Shown here one piece after another: positions 12,292 through 19,214 of a stretch of DNA of 24,251 nt. The stretch comes from a virus, in IMG/VR virus record IMGVR_UViG_3300044712_000921, positions 1 through 24,251 of that record. One strand, written 5' to 3'. How positions within the stretch are numbered: the stretch's first letter is position 1; each line of letters starts with the position of its first letter. The notes under the pieces are model-generated. The model had not been told where the DNA came from and did no database searches. It saw only the letters and a program-made list of their open reading frames with translations. Made by a program: the position numbers and the translations under genes.

Positions 12292-13558
12292 GCTCTACGC
12301 AATGGAGCGCGGCTTCCTGACTAGGCTCCTTTCCGACCGCCGCGAACTCCTCGCCATTTCCCGGACGCTCGGTACTGCCGAAGCCATGCGCGCGGCCCGC
12401 GAGGACCTTATCTCCTCCGCCGCGATCTACGTCACTCCGCAGACTCCCGAGCAGACCGCCGCCTCGTACATCGTCGACGCCGACGGCGTGGCGCATATTC
12501 CGATCAAGGGCGAGCTTACTCCCCAGGCCAAGACCGACGCTTGCGGCGCATACACCGCCCAGGCTCTCACCGAGTACGGCTTTATCTCTGCCGCGTCCGC
12601 CGCCGCCGACTCCGACCCCAAGGTCAAGTCCATCGTCTACGACGTGGACAGCCCCGGCGGGTACGTCGATGGCGTCGACATGGCGGCCCAGGCGATGGCC
12701 TCGGTTAAGAAGCCGACCGAGTCCCGCGTCTGGGGCTTTGCCGCCTCCGCCGCCTATTGGCTGGCCTCCCAAACCGACCGCATCGTAGCGATGACACCAG
12801 CCGCGCAATTTGGCTCGATCGGCGTTGCGTTGGAAGAATTCGACAAGGACGAAGCCCTAGCCCGCGAAGGCATCGCCCACCGGGTCTACTCCTCGACCGA
12901 TGCGCCGGACAAGCGTCCGGATACCAAGACCCCGGAGGGCCGCGCCAAGATCGTCGCCTATCTCGACAGCGTCCACAGCGTATTCGCCGCTCGCGTCGCC
13001 GAAGGCCGCAAGGTTACCGCCGAGAAAGTCGCCAAAGACTTCGGCCGCGGCGGCCTACTTATCGCCGCCGACGCGCGCAAGGCCGGCATGATCGACGAGA
13101 TCGTCGGCACCTCCATCTCCCGTCACTCCGCTGGCGTCGCCAGCTCGGCCGCCGCTCAAGCGGCCATCCCAAACGAGGAGGTCCGCATGGATCTCAATAC
13201 GCTCAAGGCCGAGCACCCGGACGTCTACGCTCAGGCCGTCAAAGTCGGCGTCGATCAGGAGCGCTCGCGCGCCGATGGTCTCCGCAAGTGGCTCGTCGCC
13301 AGCCCGGGCAATACCGCCCTGGCCACCATCGTCAACGAAGCGCTCGCCGCCGGCAAGGCCGAGTCCGACGTGCTTCCGTCGTTGATCACCGCCGCCCAAT
13401 CCAAGCCGGTCGCCGATACCCCGCCGCCGGTCCCGACCGCTACCGCCAAGAACGGCGCCAACGCGGAAGGCGAAGCCGACGACGACGGCTCCAAGGGCGA
13501 GGCGCAAATCCGCGCCCTCATCTCCGGCAAGACCACGAAGGAGGCCGCCCATGCCTAA
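12284..13558 (+). CDS. S49 (ClpP-fold) capsid protease, gpC-like
   Basis: A 424-residue protein. The peptidase core runs from about 65 to 270: VAHIPIKGEL, IVYDVDSPGGYVDG (118-130), then WGFAASAAYWLASQTD with the likely catalytic Ser155, and QFGSIGVA. Such proteases process the portal and scaffold during capsid maturation. The catalytic Lys is not clear from inspection. The C-terminal ~120 residues are helical, then Pro/Ala- and acid-rich, and include an internal start for a scaffold. GTG 12284 follows GGGGGT and overlaps the holin-like gene by eight bases. The order portal-protease-decoration-capsid is that of lambda. Confidence 0.9.
   Translation: MNRLYAMERGFLTRLLSDRRELLAISRTLGTAEAMRAAREDLISSAAIYVTPQTPEQTAASYIVDADGVAHIPIKGELTPQAKTDACGAYTAQALTEYGFISAASAAADSDPKVKSIVYDVDSPGGYVDGVDMAAQAMASVKKPTESRVWGFAASAAYWLASQTDRIVAMTPAAQFGSIGVALEEFDKDEALAREGIAHRVYSSTDAPDKRPDTKTPEGRAKIVAYLDSVHSVFAARVAEGRKVTAEKVAKDFGRGGLLIAADARKAGMIDEIVGTSISRHSAGVASSAAAQAAIPNEEVRMDLNTLKAEHPDVYAQAVKVGVDQERSRADGLRKWLVASPGNTALATIVNEALAAGKAESDVLPSLITAAQSKPVADTPPPVPTATAKNGANAEGEADDDGSKGEAQIRALISGKTTKEAAHA
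13187..13558 (+). CDS. Nested scaffold protein (Nu3-like), internal start
   Basis: An in-frame ATG at 13187, codon 302 of the protease gene, has a perfect GAGGAGG (13175-13181) five bases upstream, better than the protease's own ribosome site. The 123-residue product (MDLNTLKAEHPDVYAQAVKV) is helical with an Ala/Pro/acid-rich end. Lambda makes its scaffold Nu3 from the end of gene C in just this way. Scaffold function is inferred from this parallel and the strong internal site. Confidence 0.75.
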   Translation: MDLNTLKAEHPDVYAQAVKVGVDQERSRADGLRKWLVASPGNTALATIVNEALAAGKAESDVLPSLITAAQSKPVADTPPPVPTATAKNGANAEGEADDDGSKGEAQIRALISGKTTKEAAHA

Positions 13559-14276
13559 TCCCGCTATCACCGCGATCGACCTGCGCGACCTGGTCATCGC
13601 CAACGAGCTGTCCATCGGCCGCACCATCCTCGCGGGCCAGAACCTGGGCGTCGGCTCCGTCCTCGGCGAGTGCGCCGCCCTCACCGCCGCCAAGGCCTTG
13701 GCCGGAGCCGGCACCGCGGGCGCCAACACCGGCGACGGCACCCTCACGCTCGACGTCACCACGCCGGTCCTCGCCGGCGCCAAGCCCGGCGTCTACAAGG
13801 TCCGCATCGTCCGCCCGGCCGTGGCCCAGGTCGGCACCACTCCGGTAGTCCCCGCCCAGAAAGCCCTGGGCCAGGTCATCGATCCGGACGGCGACGTGAT
13901 CGGCACCTTCGAAATCGCGACCAGCGCCGGCACCACGTTCGAGAACCAGATCAAGTTCGTGATGGTCGAGGGCTCCACTCCCTACATCGCGACCGACGGC
14001 TGGAACATCACCGTCACCGCCGCGGCCAAGAAGCTGAAGCTGACCAACAAGGCCAATTCCGACGGCTCCGAAGTCGCTCGCTACGTCCTGCTCAAAGCGA
14101 CCGACGCGACCGAAGCCGACGTGGCCTCCGTCCCCGTGATGAAGGTCGGCCGCGTCAACGGCAACAAGCTCGTCTTCGGCGGCGCCTCCGTCCTCGCTGA
14201 TCACGTCGAACAACTGGCCGAGAACGGCATCATCGCCGAAGCCGGCGCCGCCCTGGCCGCCGCCGACAACGCCTAA
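13551..14276 (+). CDS. Head decoration protein (gpD-like) with extra domain
   Basis: A 241-residue protein, about twice lambda gpD (~110). The ends match the decoration fold: ELSIGRTILAGQNLGVGSVLGE at the N-terminal side and SEVARYVLLKATDATEADVASVPV followed by GRVNGNKLVFGG at the C-terminal side. A Gly/Thr/Val-rich beta domain is inserted at ~50-165 (GDGTLTLDVT, GVYKVRIV, DPDGDVIGTFEI). This insert is common in decoration proteins of environmental phages. Trimers cap the expanded capsid. AAGGAGG precedes the ATG, and the gene overlaps the protease stop by eight bases. Confidence 0.85.
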   Translation: MPNPAITAIDLRDLVIANELSIGRTILAGQNLGVGSVLGECAALTAAKALAGAGTAGANTGDGTLTLDVTTPVLAGAKPGVYKVRIVRPAVAQVGTTPVVPAQKALGQVIDPDGDVIGTFEIATSAGTTFENQIKFVMVEGSTPYIATDGWNITVTAAAKKLKLTNKANSDGSEVARYVLLKATDATEADVASVPVMKVGRVNGNKLVFGGASVLADHVEQLAENGIIAEAGAALAAADNA

Positions 14277-14290
14277 GGAGGGCGAAGAAC

Positions 14291-15355
14291 ATGGCCGATA
14301 ATTTCCGCCGCATCATGGCGGCCGCCTACGACGAGAGGATGCAGAACGAGCCCACGCCGTTCCTGTCCTCGATGTTCGGCGCCCAGCCCGGGTCCTTGAT
14401 CCTTTCCGAGACCGACCGCGTCGAAGTCGACATCATCCGCGACGACGCGCGCGTCGCCGTCGACGTCGTCCGCGGCGCCGCCCAGCACAACGTCAACGAC
14501 GCGGGCCAGTTCTCTAATAAGGAATTCAAGGTCCCGCTCTACGACGAGCGGGCGCCGATCACCGCGTCGATGCTCAGCAAGCGCATCCCGGGAATGGACC
14601 CCTACGCCCCCGGCGATCCCGCGATGGCTCTGGCGTACCACGCCTCGACGATCCAGCGCGGCCAGGCCCGCAAGATCATCCGCGAAATCGAACGCATGGC
14701 CGCCGAGGCGCTGCAGTCGGGTACGATCACGCTGAAGAACTCGGACTCCCTCGACTTTAAGCGGAAGTCCACCCACTCCGACACCCCGACCACGAAGTGG
14801 GGCAACAGCGGCCATCCGCTCGCGGACATCGAAGCCATGTGCTCCGTCATCAAAAAGGACGGCAAGCGCAAGCCGAAGCGCGCGATCTTCGGAAACAAAG
14901 CCTGGAACGTCTTCTTCGGCAACGCCGACGTCCTCGCAGTCCTCGACAAAAAATGGGTCGACGCCAATCGCATCTCCCCGTCCGAGGTCGCCCAGGGGGG
15001 CACGTACAAGGGCCGCATGTGGTTCGGCGATTACGAACTGGACCTCTACACCTACCCCGAATACTACATCAACGCGGCCGGCGTGGAGACTCCCTACATC
15101 GTCGAGGATACGGTCATCCTCATGGACCCGACCGCCCGCCTGGACAAAGCCTTCGGCGCCATCGAGCTGATGCCGGGCGCGACCGAAGACTACCGCCGCC
15201 GCGGCCTCCCGGTCCTGCCCGAGTTCGTCCAGGGCCAGATCGTCCCCTACGTCAAAGAGGACTACCCGACCGCCCTGTGGGCCGGCGTCCAGTCCGCCCC
15301 GCTCGTGATCCCGACCGCGATCGACACCATCGGCGTGCTGATCAACGTCGACTAA
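14291..15355 (+). CDS. Major capsid protein, lambda gpE family
   Basis: A 354-residue protein, the length of lambda gpE (341). Recognisable segments are PTPFLSSMFGAQPG, EVDIIRDDARVAVDVVRGAAQHNV, APITASMLSKRIPGMDPY, and a C-terminal YPEYYINAAG, PYIVEDTVILMDPTAR and QGQIVPYVKEDYPTALW, which map onto the HK97-fold capsid. It assembles the icosahedral shell around the scaffold. TAAGGAGGGC precedes the ATG. It is followed by the head-completion genes. Confidence 0.93.
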   Translation: MADNFRRIMAAAYDERMQNEPTPFLSSMFGAQPGSLILSETDRVEVDIIRDDARVAVDVVRGAAQHNVNDAGQFSNKEFKVPLYDERAPITASMLSKRIPGMDPYAPGDPAMALAYHASTIQRGQARKIIREIERMAAEALQSGTITLKNSDSLDFKRKSTHSDTPTTKWGNSGHPLADIEAMCSVIKKDGKRKPKRAIFGNKAWNVFFGNADVLAVLDKKWVDANRISPSEVAQGGTYKGRMWFGDYELDLYTYPEYYINAAGVETPYIVEDTVILMDPTARLDKAFGAIELMPGATEDYRRRGLPVLPEFVQGQIVPYVKEDYPTALWAGVQSAPLVIPTAIDTIGVLINVD

Positions 15356-15368
15356 TCGGAGGCCCAAG

Positions 15369-15734
15369 ATGTTCAGAGCCAACCCGAGGAAGAATAGCAC
15401 CGTATCCGGCACCTCCGGCCGGCGCTATCTTCCCGGCGAGGCGATCGAAGCCGGCGACATTCCCGAGGCCTCCATACCCGGGATGCTCGCCGACGAGTCG
15501 ATCGTCGAAGAAACCGAATCCAATCCCGCCACCGGCGGCCAGCCGGCCGTAAACTCCGGCGGCTCCGGCAACCAGCCCAGGCTCCCGCAGCCGGCCGCCC
15601 TCAAGCCCATGAGCCAGGAAAACCGCGCCAAGCTCGAAGCCAAAGCGGTGTCCATCGGTATCGGCGTCCCCGAGTTCGTCGCCACTCTCACCGACGCCGA
15701 ACTGAAGCAGAAGGTGAAGGAGGCCGGCAAGTGA
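15369..15734 (+). CDS. Head accessory protein, gpFI-like position
   Basis: A 121-residue protein from ATG 15369 with GGAGG. The middle (residues ~45-85) is Gly/Ser/Pro/Gln-rich and probably disordered; the C-terminal part (NRAKLEAKAVSIGIGVPEFVATLTDAELKQ) is helical and resembles SAP/Rho-N-like small modules. The position after the capsid protein fits lambda gpFI (~132 residues, a packaging helper) or another head-associated protein. Homology cannot be shown by eye. The stop overlaps the next gene's GTG. Confidence 0.55.
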   Translation: MFRANPRKNSTVSGTSGRRYLPGEAIEAGDIPEASIPGMLADESIVEETESNPATGGQPAVNSGGSGNQPRLPQPAALKPMSQENRAKLEAKAVSIGIGVPEFVATLTDAELKQKVKEAGK

Positions 15735-16084
15735 GCCTTCGCGCGATGGCCGAAAGCGACAGCACCGCGACCCTGGCCATGGATGGCGACGACATCACCC
15801 TGACGTCTCCGTCCGGAACCGTGTACGCCGTCCAAGGGCAGTACATCCGCCGCGGTATGGACATCGATCCAGGAACCGGCCTTCAGGTCGCCGGGAACGT
15901 GTCGGCGTTCACCGTCTCGCTTTCGGCTCTCGCGCTTCTTGGCCTACTCGATTTCGACGACCTCAAGGACGCCGGCTGGACCGTCGAAGCCAGGGACGTC
16001 ACGGGCAAGATCGTCCGGGCGAAGCTCTCCCCGGGCATGCTCGACCGCACCATCGGCCGGGTCACGTTCGCGGCGAAGGTCTAG
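15731..16084 (+). CDS. Head-tail joining protein, gpFII-like
   Basis: A 117-residue protein, exactly the length of lambda gpFII. It is beta-rich: TATLAMDGDDITLTSPSGTVYAVQG, VSAFTVSLSALALLGL, GWTVEARDVTGKIVRAKLSPGMLDRTIGRVTF. Its place between head and tail-terminator genes fits the FII-type attachment proteins that form the tail docking ring. Starts at GTG 15731 overlapping the previous stop. Function is inferred from position and pattern. Confidence 0.6.
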   Translation: MSLRAMAESDSTATLAMDGDDITLTSPSGTVYAVQGQYIRRGMDIDPGTGLQVAGNVSAFTVSLSALALLGLLDFDDLKDAGWTVEARDVTGKIVRAKLSPGMLDRTIGRVTFAAKV

Positions 16085-16087
16085 GCG

Positions 16088-16711
16088 ATGCCGCTCATCC
16101 CGCGCGATTTCGACGATCTGCTGCTTGACCGGATCGTATCGACCCTAGAGGCCTTCTCGGCCGAACAGGCGCAGATCGATCCGGCGGTGGCATTCTCCGT
16201 CGTGCGCAGTCGTCGCCGATCCGTCAGCCCGAAAGAGGCTCCGCTCGTTAACGTCTGGTCGGATTCCTGCATTCCAAGCCAGGCCGGCGGGACCGCTCGC
16301 ACCATCGGCTCCGAGACCGTCACCATCAACGTCGACTGCATCGCCCACGAGGATACGGACGACCTGGCGCGCGATTCTGACGAGGCGGTCGACCTTCGCC
16401 TCGCGTACCTCAAGGCCCAGGTCCGCCATGCCCTTTTTGCTTTATCCGCTTCCGACTTCGGCCTACCAGTTGGGACCATCGCCGCTAAGACCTGGCCGAC
16501 TTGGACGCCGTACAAGGACGAGTCCGGCCAACTTGAAGAGTCGATCATTGGCGGTCGCTGGACCTTCAACGTTTCCTACAACTGGCGCCCGGTCGAGTCC
16601 GATCATCCAGCCTTTACCGGCGTCTCGATCGATACCGGCCTTTGGTCCGGCCTGTATTCCTACGCCAAGGGCATCGCCATTTCCGGGCATGCCGAGGCGA
16701 GCGCAACCTAG
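16088..16711 (+). CDS. Tail terminator/completion protein
   Basis: A 207-residue protein, last before the sheath gene. It begins MPLIPRDFDDLLLDRIVSTL (helix), followed by VNVWSDSCIPSQAGGTARTIGSETVTINVDCIAHEDTDD and ADLR-type helix LRLAYLKAQVRHALF. This alternation with a strand TINVDC is typical of gpU/gp37-like proteins that cap the tail tube and join it to the head. Function is inferred from the pattern and order. An AAGG site lies upstream of ATG 16088. Confidence 0.6.
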   Translation: MPLIPRDFDDLLLDRIVSTLEAFSAEQAQIDPAVAFSVVRSRRRSVSPKEAPLVNVWSDSCIPSQAGGTARTIGSETVTINVDCIAHEDTDDLARDSDEAVDLRLAYLKAQVRHALFALSASDFGLPVGTIAAKTWPTWTPYKDESGQLEESIIGGRWTFNVSYNWRPVESDHPAFTGVSIDTGLWSGLYSYAKGIAISGHAEASAT

Positions 16712-16791
16712 TCCTTTGGGCGGCCTCATGTCGTGAGACAGCATGGCCGCATCTTTCTAGCTGACCGCCGGCAGGCGGACAGGAGTCCACT
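16712..16791 (+). promoter_or_regulatory. Structured leader before tail sheath gene
   Basis: GCGGCC (16720-16725) pairs with GGCCGC (16745-16750), enclosing TGTC-GTGA-GACA (16729-16740). A second hairpin CCGCC-GGCA-GGCGG (16765-16778) ends three bases before AGGAG (16781-16785). A near-identical arrangement with different stem bases lies at 23485-23507. The pairing is conserved while bases differ, suggesting the RNA structure matters for translation. Confidence 0.55.
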
Positions 16792-18270
16792 TTGATCGAT
16801 TTCGGATTGATCCCGGCGTCCGCCGTCGCGTCGGGCGTTTTCGTAGAACAAGAGGCCGTCCGTACGGGCGTCGGCGGGCTCAGGCTACCGCAAAAGATCG
16901 CCCTATTCGGACAGTACAACTCGGGCAAGACCCCGACCAACTACACCCCGCGCCTCCTGGCGTCTCCCGACGAGGCCGCCGTCCTCTACGGCCCCGGCTC
17001 CATGCTGCACCTCATGGCGATCAAGGCCTTCGCCGGATCGCGCGCGGTACCGGTCTACGCCGTGCCGATTCCCGACGCCACCTCGGGACAGGTCAAGGCC
17101 GACGGCACGATCCTAGTCGCCGGGCCCGCCACCTCCCGCGGCACGATCTCCCTTTTCATCGCCGGCCAGAAGGTCACGGTCTCCGTCACGTCCGGGGACT
17201 CGGCCGCTACCGTCGCCGCCGCGATCAAAGCCGCCATCGATGCCGCCGTGTACCTCCCGGTCGTCGCCACGATCAACACCGCCACGGTCACCTTGACCGC
17301 GAAGTGGGCCGGCGAGAGCGGTAACGGCATCACGATCAAGCAGGACCTCGACATCGGCGACGCCAACCTGGAGCCAACCGGCATCACCTTGACGATTACC
17401 CAGCTGGCGGACGGCGCCACCGACCCCGCCGTTACCTCCGCTTTCGACGCCCTCGGCGCCGAATTCTTCACCGAGATCGCCTTCCCCTACAGCTCCTCGG
17501 CCGCGCTCACGGCGCTCGACACCGCCTGGACGGACCGCCTCGCCCCCGAGATCAAGAAACCTTTCGTCGCTTTCCTCGGCGATACCGATGCCCGCGCCGA
17601 TTACCTGGTCACGGTGGCCGCGCGCAACTCCCCCGGCGAGACCTATGTCAACGTCGAAGGCTCCCCGGCCTTGCCGTGCGAGATCGCCGCCGCCGCCGCC
17701 GGAATCGCCGCCGCTTCCGCCGAGTCCGCGCCCTCCCGCCCGTGGAAGGGCCTCACCCTTCCCGGCATCCGCGCCGGTACGCTCCCGGCCTGGACCTGGG
17801 GCCAGCACAACGACGCCCAGCGCGCCGGCGGCGGTACGACGGACCCGAATCCCGACGGCTCGGTCAAGATCAAGGACCTGGTCACCAGCTACAAGACCAA
17901 CGCGGTGGGCGCCGCCGACGATTCCTTCCGCTATCCGGAAACCATCGCCAATATCCAGGCGAAGATTTTCAGCCTGGACACGCTGTTTTCCGGCCCGCCC
18001 TTCGATCGCGCCGTCGTGGTCGACGACTCCGCCAATACGGCCGTCAGCTTCGCGGTCTCCCCGAAGCGCTGCGTCGCGTTCCTCCGCCAGGTCATCGACC
18101 AGCTCTGGATCGCCGAGGCGTGGAGCAAGGAGCGCGACTTGATCATGGCGTCGATCGTCGCGGAAATCGACGCCAGCAACGCCGGCCGCATCAACGTGCG
18201 CCTGACCGACTACATCGCCGTCGGCTTGCGCATCGTCGCCATCAAATACCAGTGGGCCCTCGGGGCCTAA
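16792..18270 (+). CDS. Tail sheath protein (Mu gpL-like)
   Basis: A 492-residue protein, the size of Mu gpL (495). The N-terminus runs IPASAVASGVFVEQEAVRTG and LPQKIALFGQYNSGKTPTNYTPRLLASPDEAAVLYGPGSML, the typical sheath start. A long Ala/Thr/Val middle follows. The C-terminus has VVVDDSANTAVSFAVSPKRC and NVRLTDYIAVGLRIVAIKYQW, which includes the conserved strand that links sheath subunits. It contracts to drive the tube through the envelope. TTG 16792 has AGGAG six bases upstream. Tube gene follows after nine bases. Confidence 0.9.
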   Translation: MIDFGLIPASAVASGVFVEQEAVRTGVGGLRLPQKIALFGQYNSGKTPTNYTPRLLASPDEAAVLYGPGSMLHLMAIKAFAGSRAVPVYAVPIPDATSGQVKADGTILVAGPATSRGTISLFIAGQKVTVSVTSGDSAATVAAAIKAAIDAAVYLPVVATINTATVTLTAKWAGESGNGITIKQDLDIGDANLEPTGITLTITQLADGATDPAVTSAFDALGAEFFTEIAFPYSSSAALTALDTAWTDRLAPEIKKPFVAFLGDTDARADYLVTVAARNSPGETYVNVEGSPALPCEIAAAAAGIAAASAESAPSRPWKGLTLPGIRAGTLPAWTWGQHNDAQRAGGGTTDPNPDGSVKIKDLVTSYKTNAVGAADDSFRYPETIANIQAKIFSLDTLFSGPPFDRAVVVDDSANTAVSFAVSPKRCVAFLRQVIDQLWIAEAWSKERDLIMASIVAEIDASNAGRINVRLTDYIAVGLRIVAIKYQWALGA

Positions 18271-18279
18271 GGAGACGCC

Positions 18280-18663
18280 ATGAACGTTCGCGCCGGCGAT
18301 ATACGCCAGATCACGATCGCGGGCCGGGAATACGATCCCGCGCCCGAATCCGGCTGCACCATCCTCCCGGGCGGCTTCGCAAACGAAGTCTCCCTCAACG
18401 GCAACGGTACGATGCACGGCACGCAAAAGCGCCGCGTCGCCGGCATCAAGGAACTGTCCCTATCGATCGACGATAGTCGTCAGGACCTCGAAGAGCTGAA
18501 GGACATCGGCGACAAGGGCGAGGCCGTCCCTGTCAACATTACCCTCGTCAACGGCATCGCCTACACCGGGTCGCTTGTCCTCGTCGTGGACGAACTCGGC
18601 AAGGCCACCGCCGAAGGCACCGCGACCATTAGCCTACTCGGCGAAAAGTTCGAGCAGATATGA
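18280..18663 (+). CDS. Tail tube protein (Mu gpM-like)
   Basis: A 127-residue protein, the usual size (~118-125) of Mu-like tube proteins. The mixed beta pattern includes GDIRQITIAGREYDPAPESG, GFANEVSLNGNGTMHGTQKRR, GIKELSLSIDDSRQDLEELK and VNGIAYTGSLVLVVDELGKAT with a closing GTATISLLGEKFE. It stacks hexameric rings around the tape measure to form the inner tube. AAGGAG precedes ATG 18280. It sits between sheath and tail-assembly chaperone as in Mu and P2. Confidence 0.88.
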   Translation: MNVRAGDIRQITIAGREYDPAPESGCTILPGGFANEVSLNGNGTMHGTQKRRVAGIKELSLSIDDSRQDLEELKDIGDKGEAVPVNITLVNGIAYTGSLVLVVDELGKATAEGTATISLLGEKFEQI

Positions 18664-19034
18664 GCGTCATCGCCAAGGACGTCGCCGCCAAGATGGTGGC
18701 CGGGTGGGAAGAGGAAATCGGAGTTGACCTCAAGAAAGAGGCTCGCGACAGGATCATCGGCGCGGTCGCGGGGGGTCGGCTCGATTACATCGGCGGGAAA
18801 TTCGCGTACCGGCTCATCGGCCCGGTCCATCTTGAGAACGCCACCACCGTCGATTCGGTCACGGTGGCCGAGCCGACTGGCGGGCAACTCCGCGAGGCCG
18901 CGAAGGCGAAGGACGACATGGAAGGGACCATGCGCCTACTGTCGGCGGTGTCAGGCGTACCGCTGGCGGTGTTCGACCGCATCGGTCAGCGCGACATTCT
19001 GACCCTTTCGGAGCTGATCGGTTTTTTCGGATAG
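18660..19034 (+). CDS. Tail assembly chaperone, short form (gpG/Mu gp41-like)
   Basis: A 124-residue protein overlapping the tube stop (ATGA). The C-terminal half (VTVAEPTGGQLREAAKAKDD then VSGVPLAVFDRIGQRDILTLSELIGFF) matches P2 gpE/Mu gp41-type chaperones, which coat the tape measure before tube growth. The N-terminal ~45 residues are a separate, basic/acidic helical segment not present in the shortest family members. The frame ends just after a run of six T, where ribosomes can shift to make the long form. Confidence 0.8.
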   Translation: MSVIAKDVAAKMVAGWEEEIGVDLKKEARDRIIGAVAGGRLDYIGGKFAYRLIGPVHLENATTVDSVTVAEPTGGQLREAAKAKDDMEGTMRLLSAVSGVPLAVFDRIGQRDILTLSELIGFFG

Positions 19035-19213
19035 CCGCGGGAGCGGCGCCGATCGATTCGATGCTCTGGACGGTCGGCGCCCGTTTTAGCTTTTCCGAGG
19101 CCGAGCTGTGGGCTTTGCCCCTCTCGCGCCTCGTGTTTTGGTATCGCGGCGCGCTCCAAATGCACGCCGACGAACAGGCCGCGGTAGTCGCGGCGGTGAA
19201 TGGGAGTAGGTAG
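18660..19213 (+). CDS. Tail assembly chaperone, -1 frameshift long form
   Basis: Ribosomes reading the short frame meet T_TTT_TTC at 19022-19028. A -1 shift continues from 19028 in an open frame to TAG at 19213, adding 61 residues (RIAAGAAPIDSMLWTVGARF onward, ending VAAVNGSR). The total is ~184 residues. A GNRA-like hairpin starts 6 bases downstream of the slippery site. The extension fills the gap before the tape measure and contains the W-x-x-P helices usual in gpT/E' parts. Lambda G/GT and P2 E/E+E' work the same way, with P2 using a closely similar T-run. Confidence 0.78.
19022..19081 (+). promoter_or_regulatory. -1 ribosomal frameshift signal
   Basis: Slippery heptamer T_TTT_TTC at 19022-19028. 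Six bases later is CCGC-GGGA-GCGG (19035-19046). A longer stem GGCGCCGATCG (19045-19055) with CGGTCGGCGCC (19071-19081), containing one G-U pair, follows and partly competes with the first, possibly forming a more complex fold. Site, spacing and stimulator fit a programmed -1 event. Confidence 0.75.
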
Positions 19214-19214
19214 C

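Noticed and set aside
12757-13848. Plus-strand frame rich in Arg and Pro across the protease and decoration genes
   Set aside because: A +1 shadow frame with extreme Arg/Pro/Ser bias. The S49 and gpD frames explain the region.
14273-15412. Minus-strand open frame (~379 codons) opposite the capsid gene
   Set aside because: Low-complexity V/D/G/R composition from codon bias of the major capsid protein. No start signal and no operon context.
17113-18426. Long minus-strand open frame (~437 codons) opposite the sheath gene
   Set aside because: It is the Gly/Arg/Asp-rich antisense shadow of a GC-rich gene. It has no ribosome site and no recognisable family, and the sheath frame is certain.
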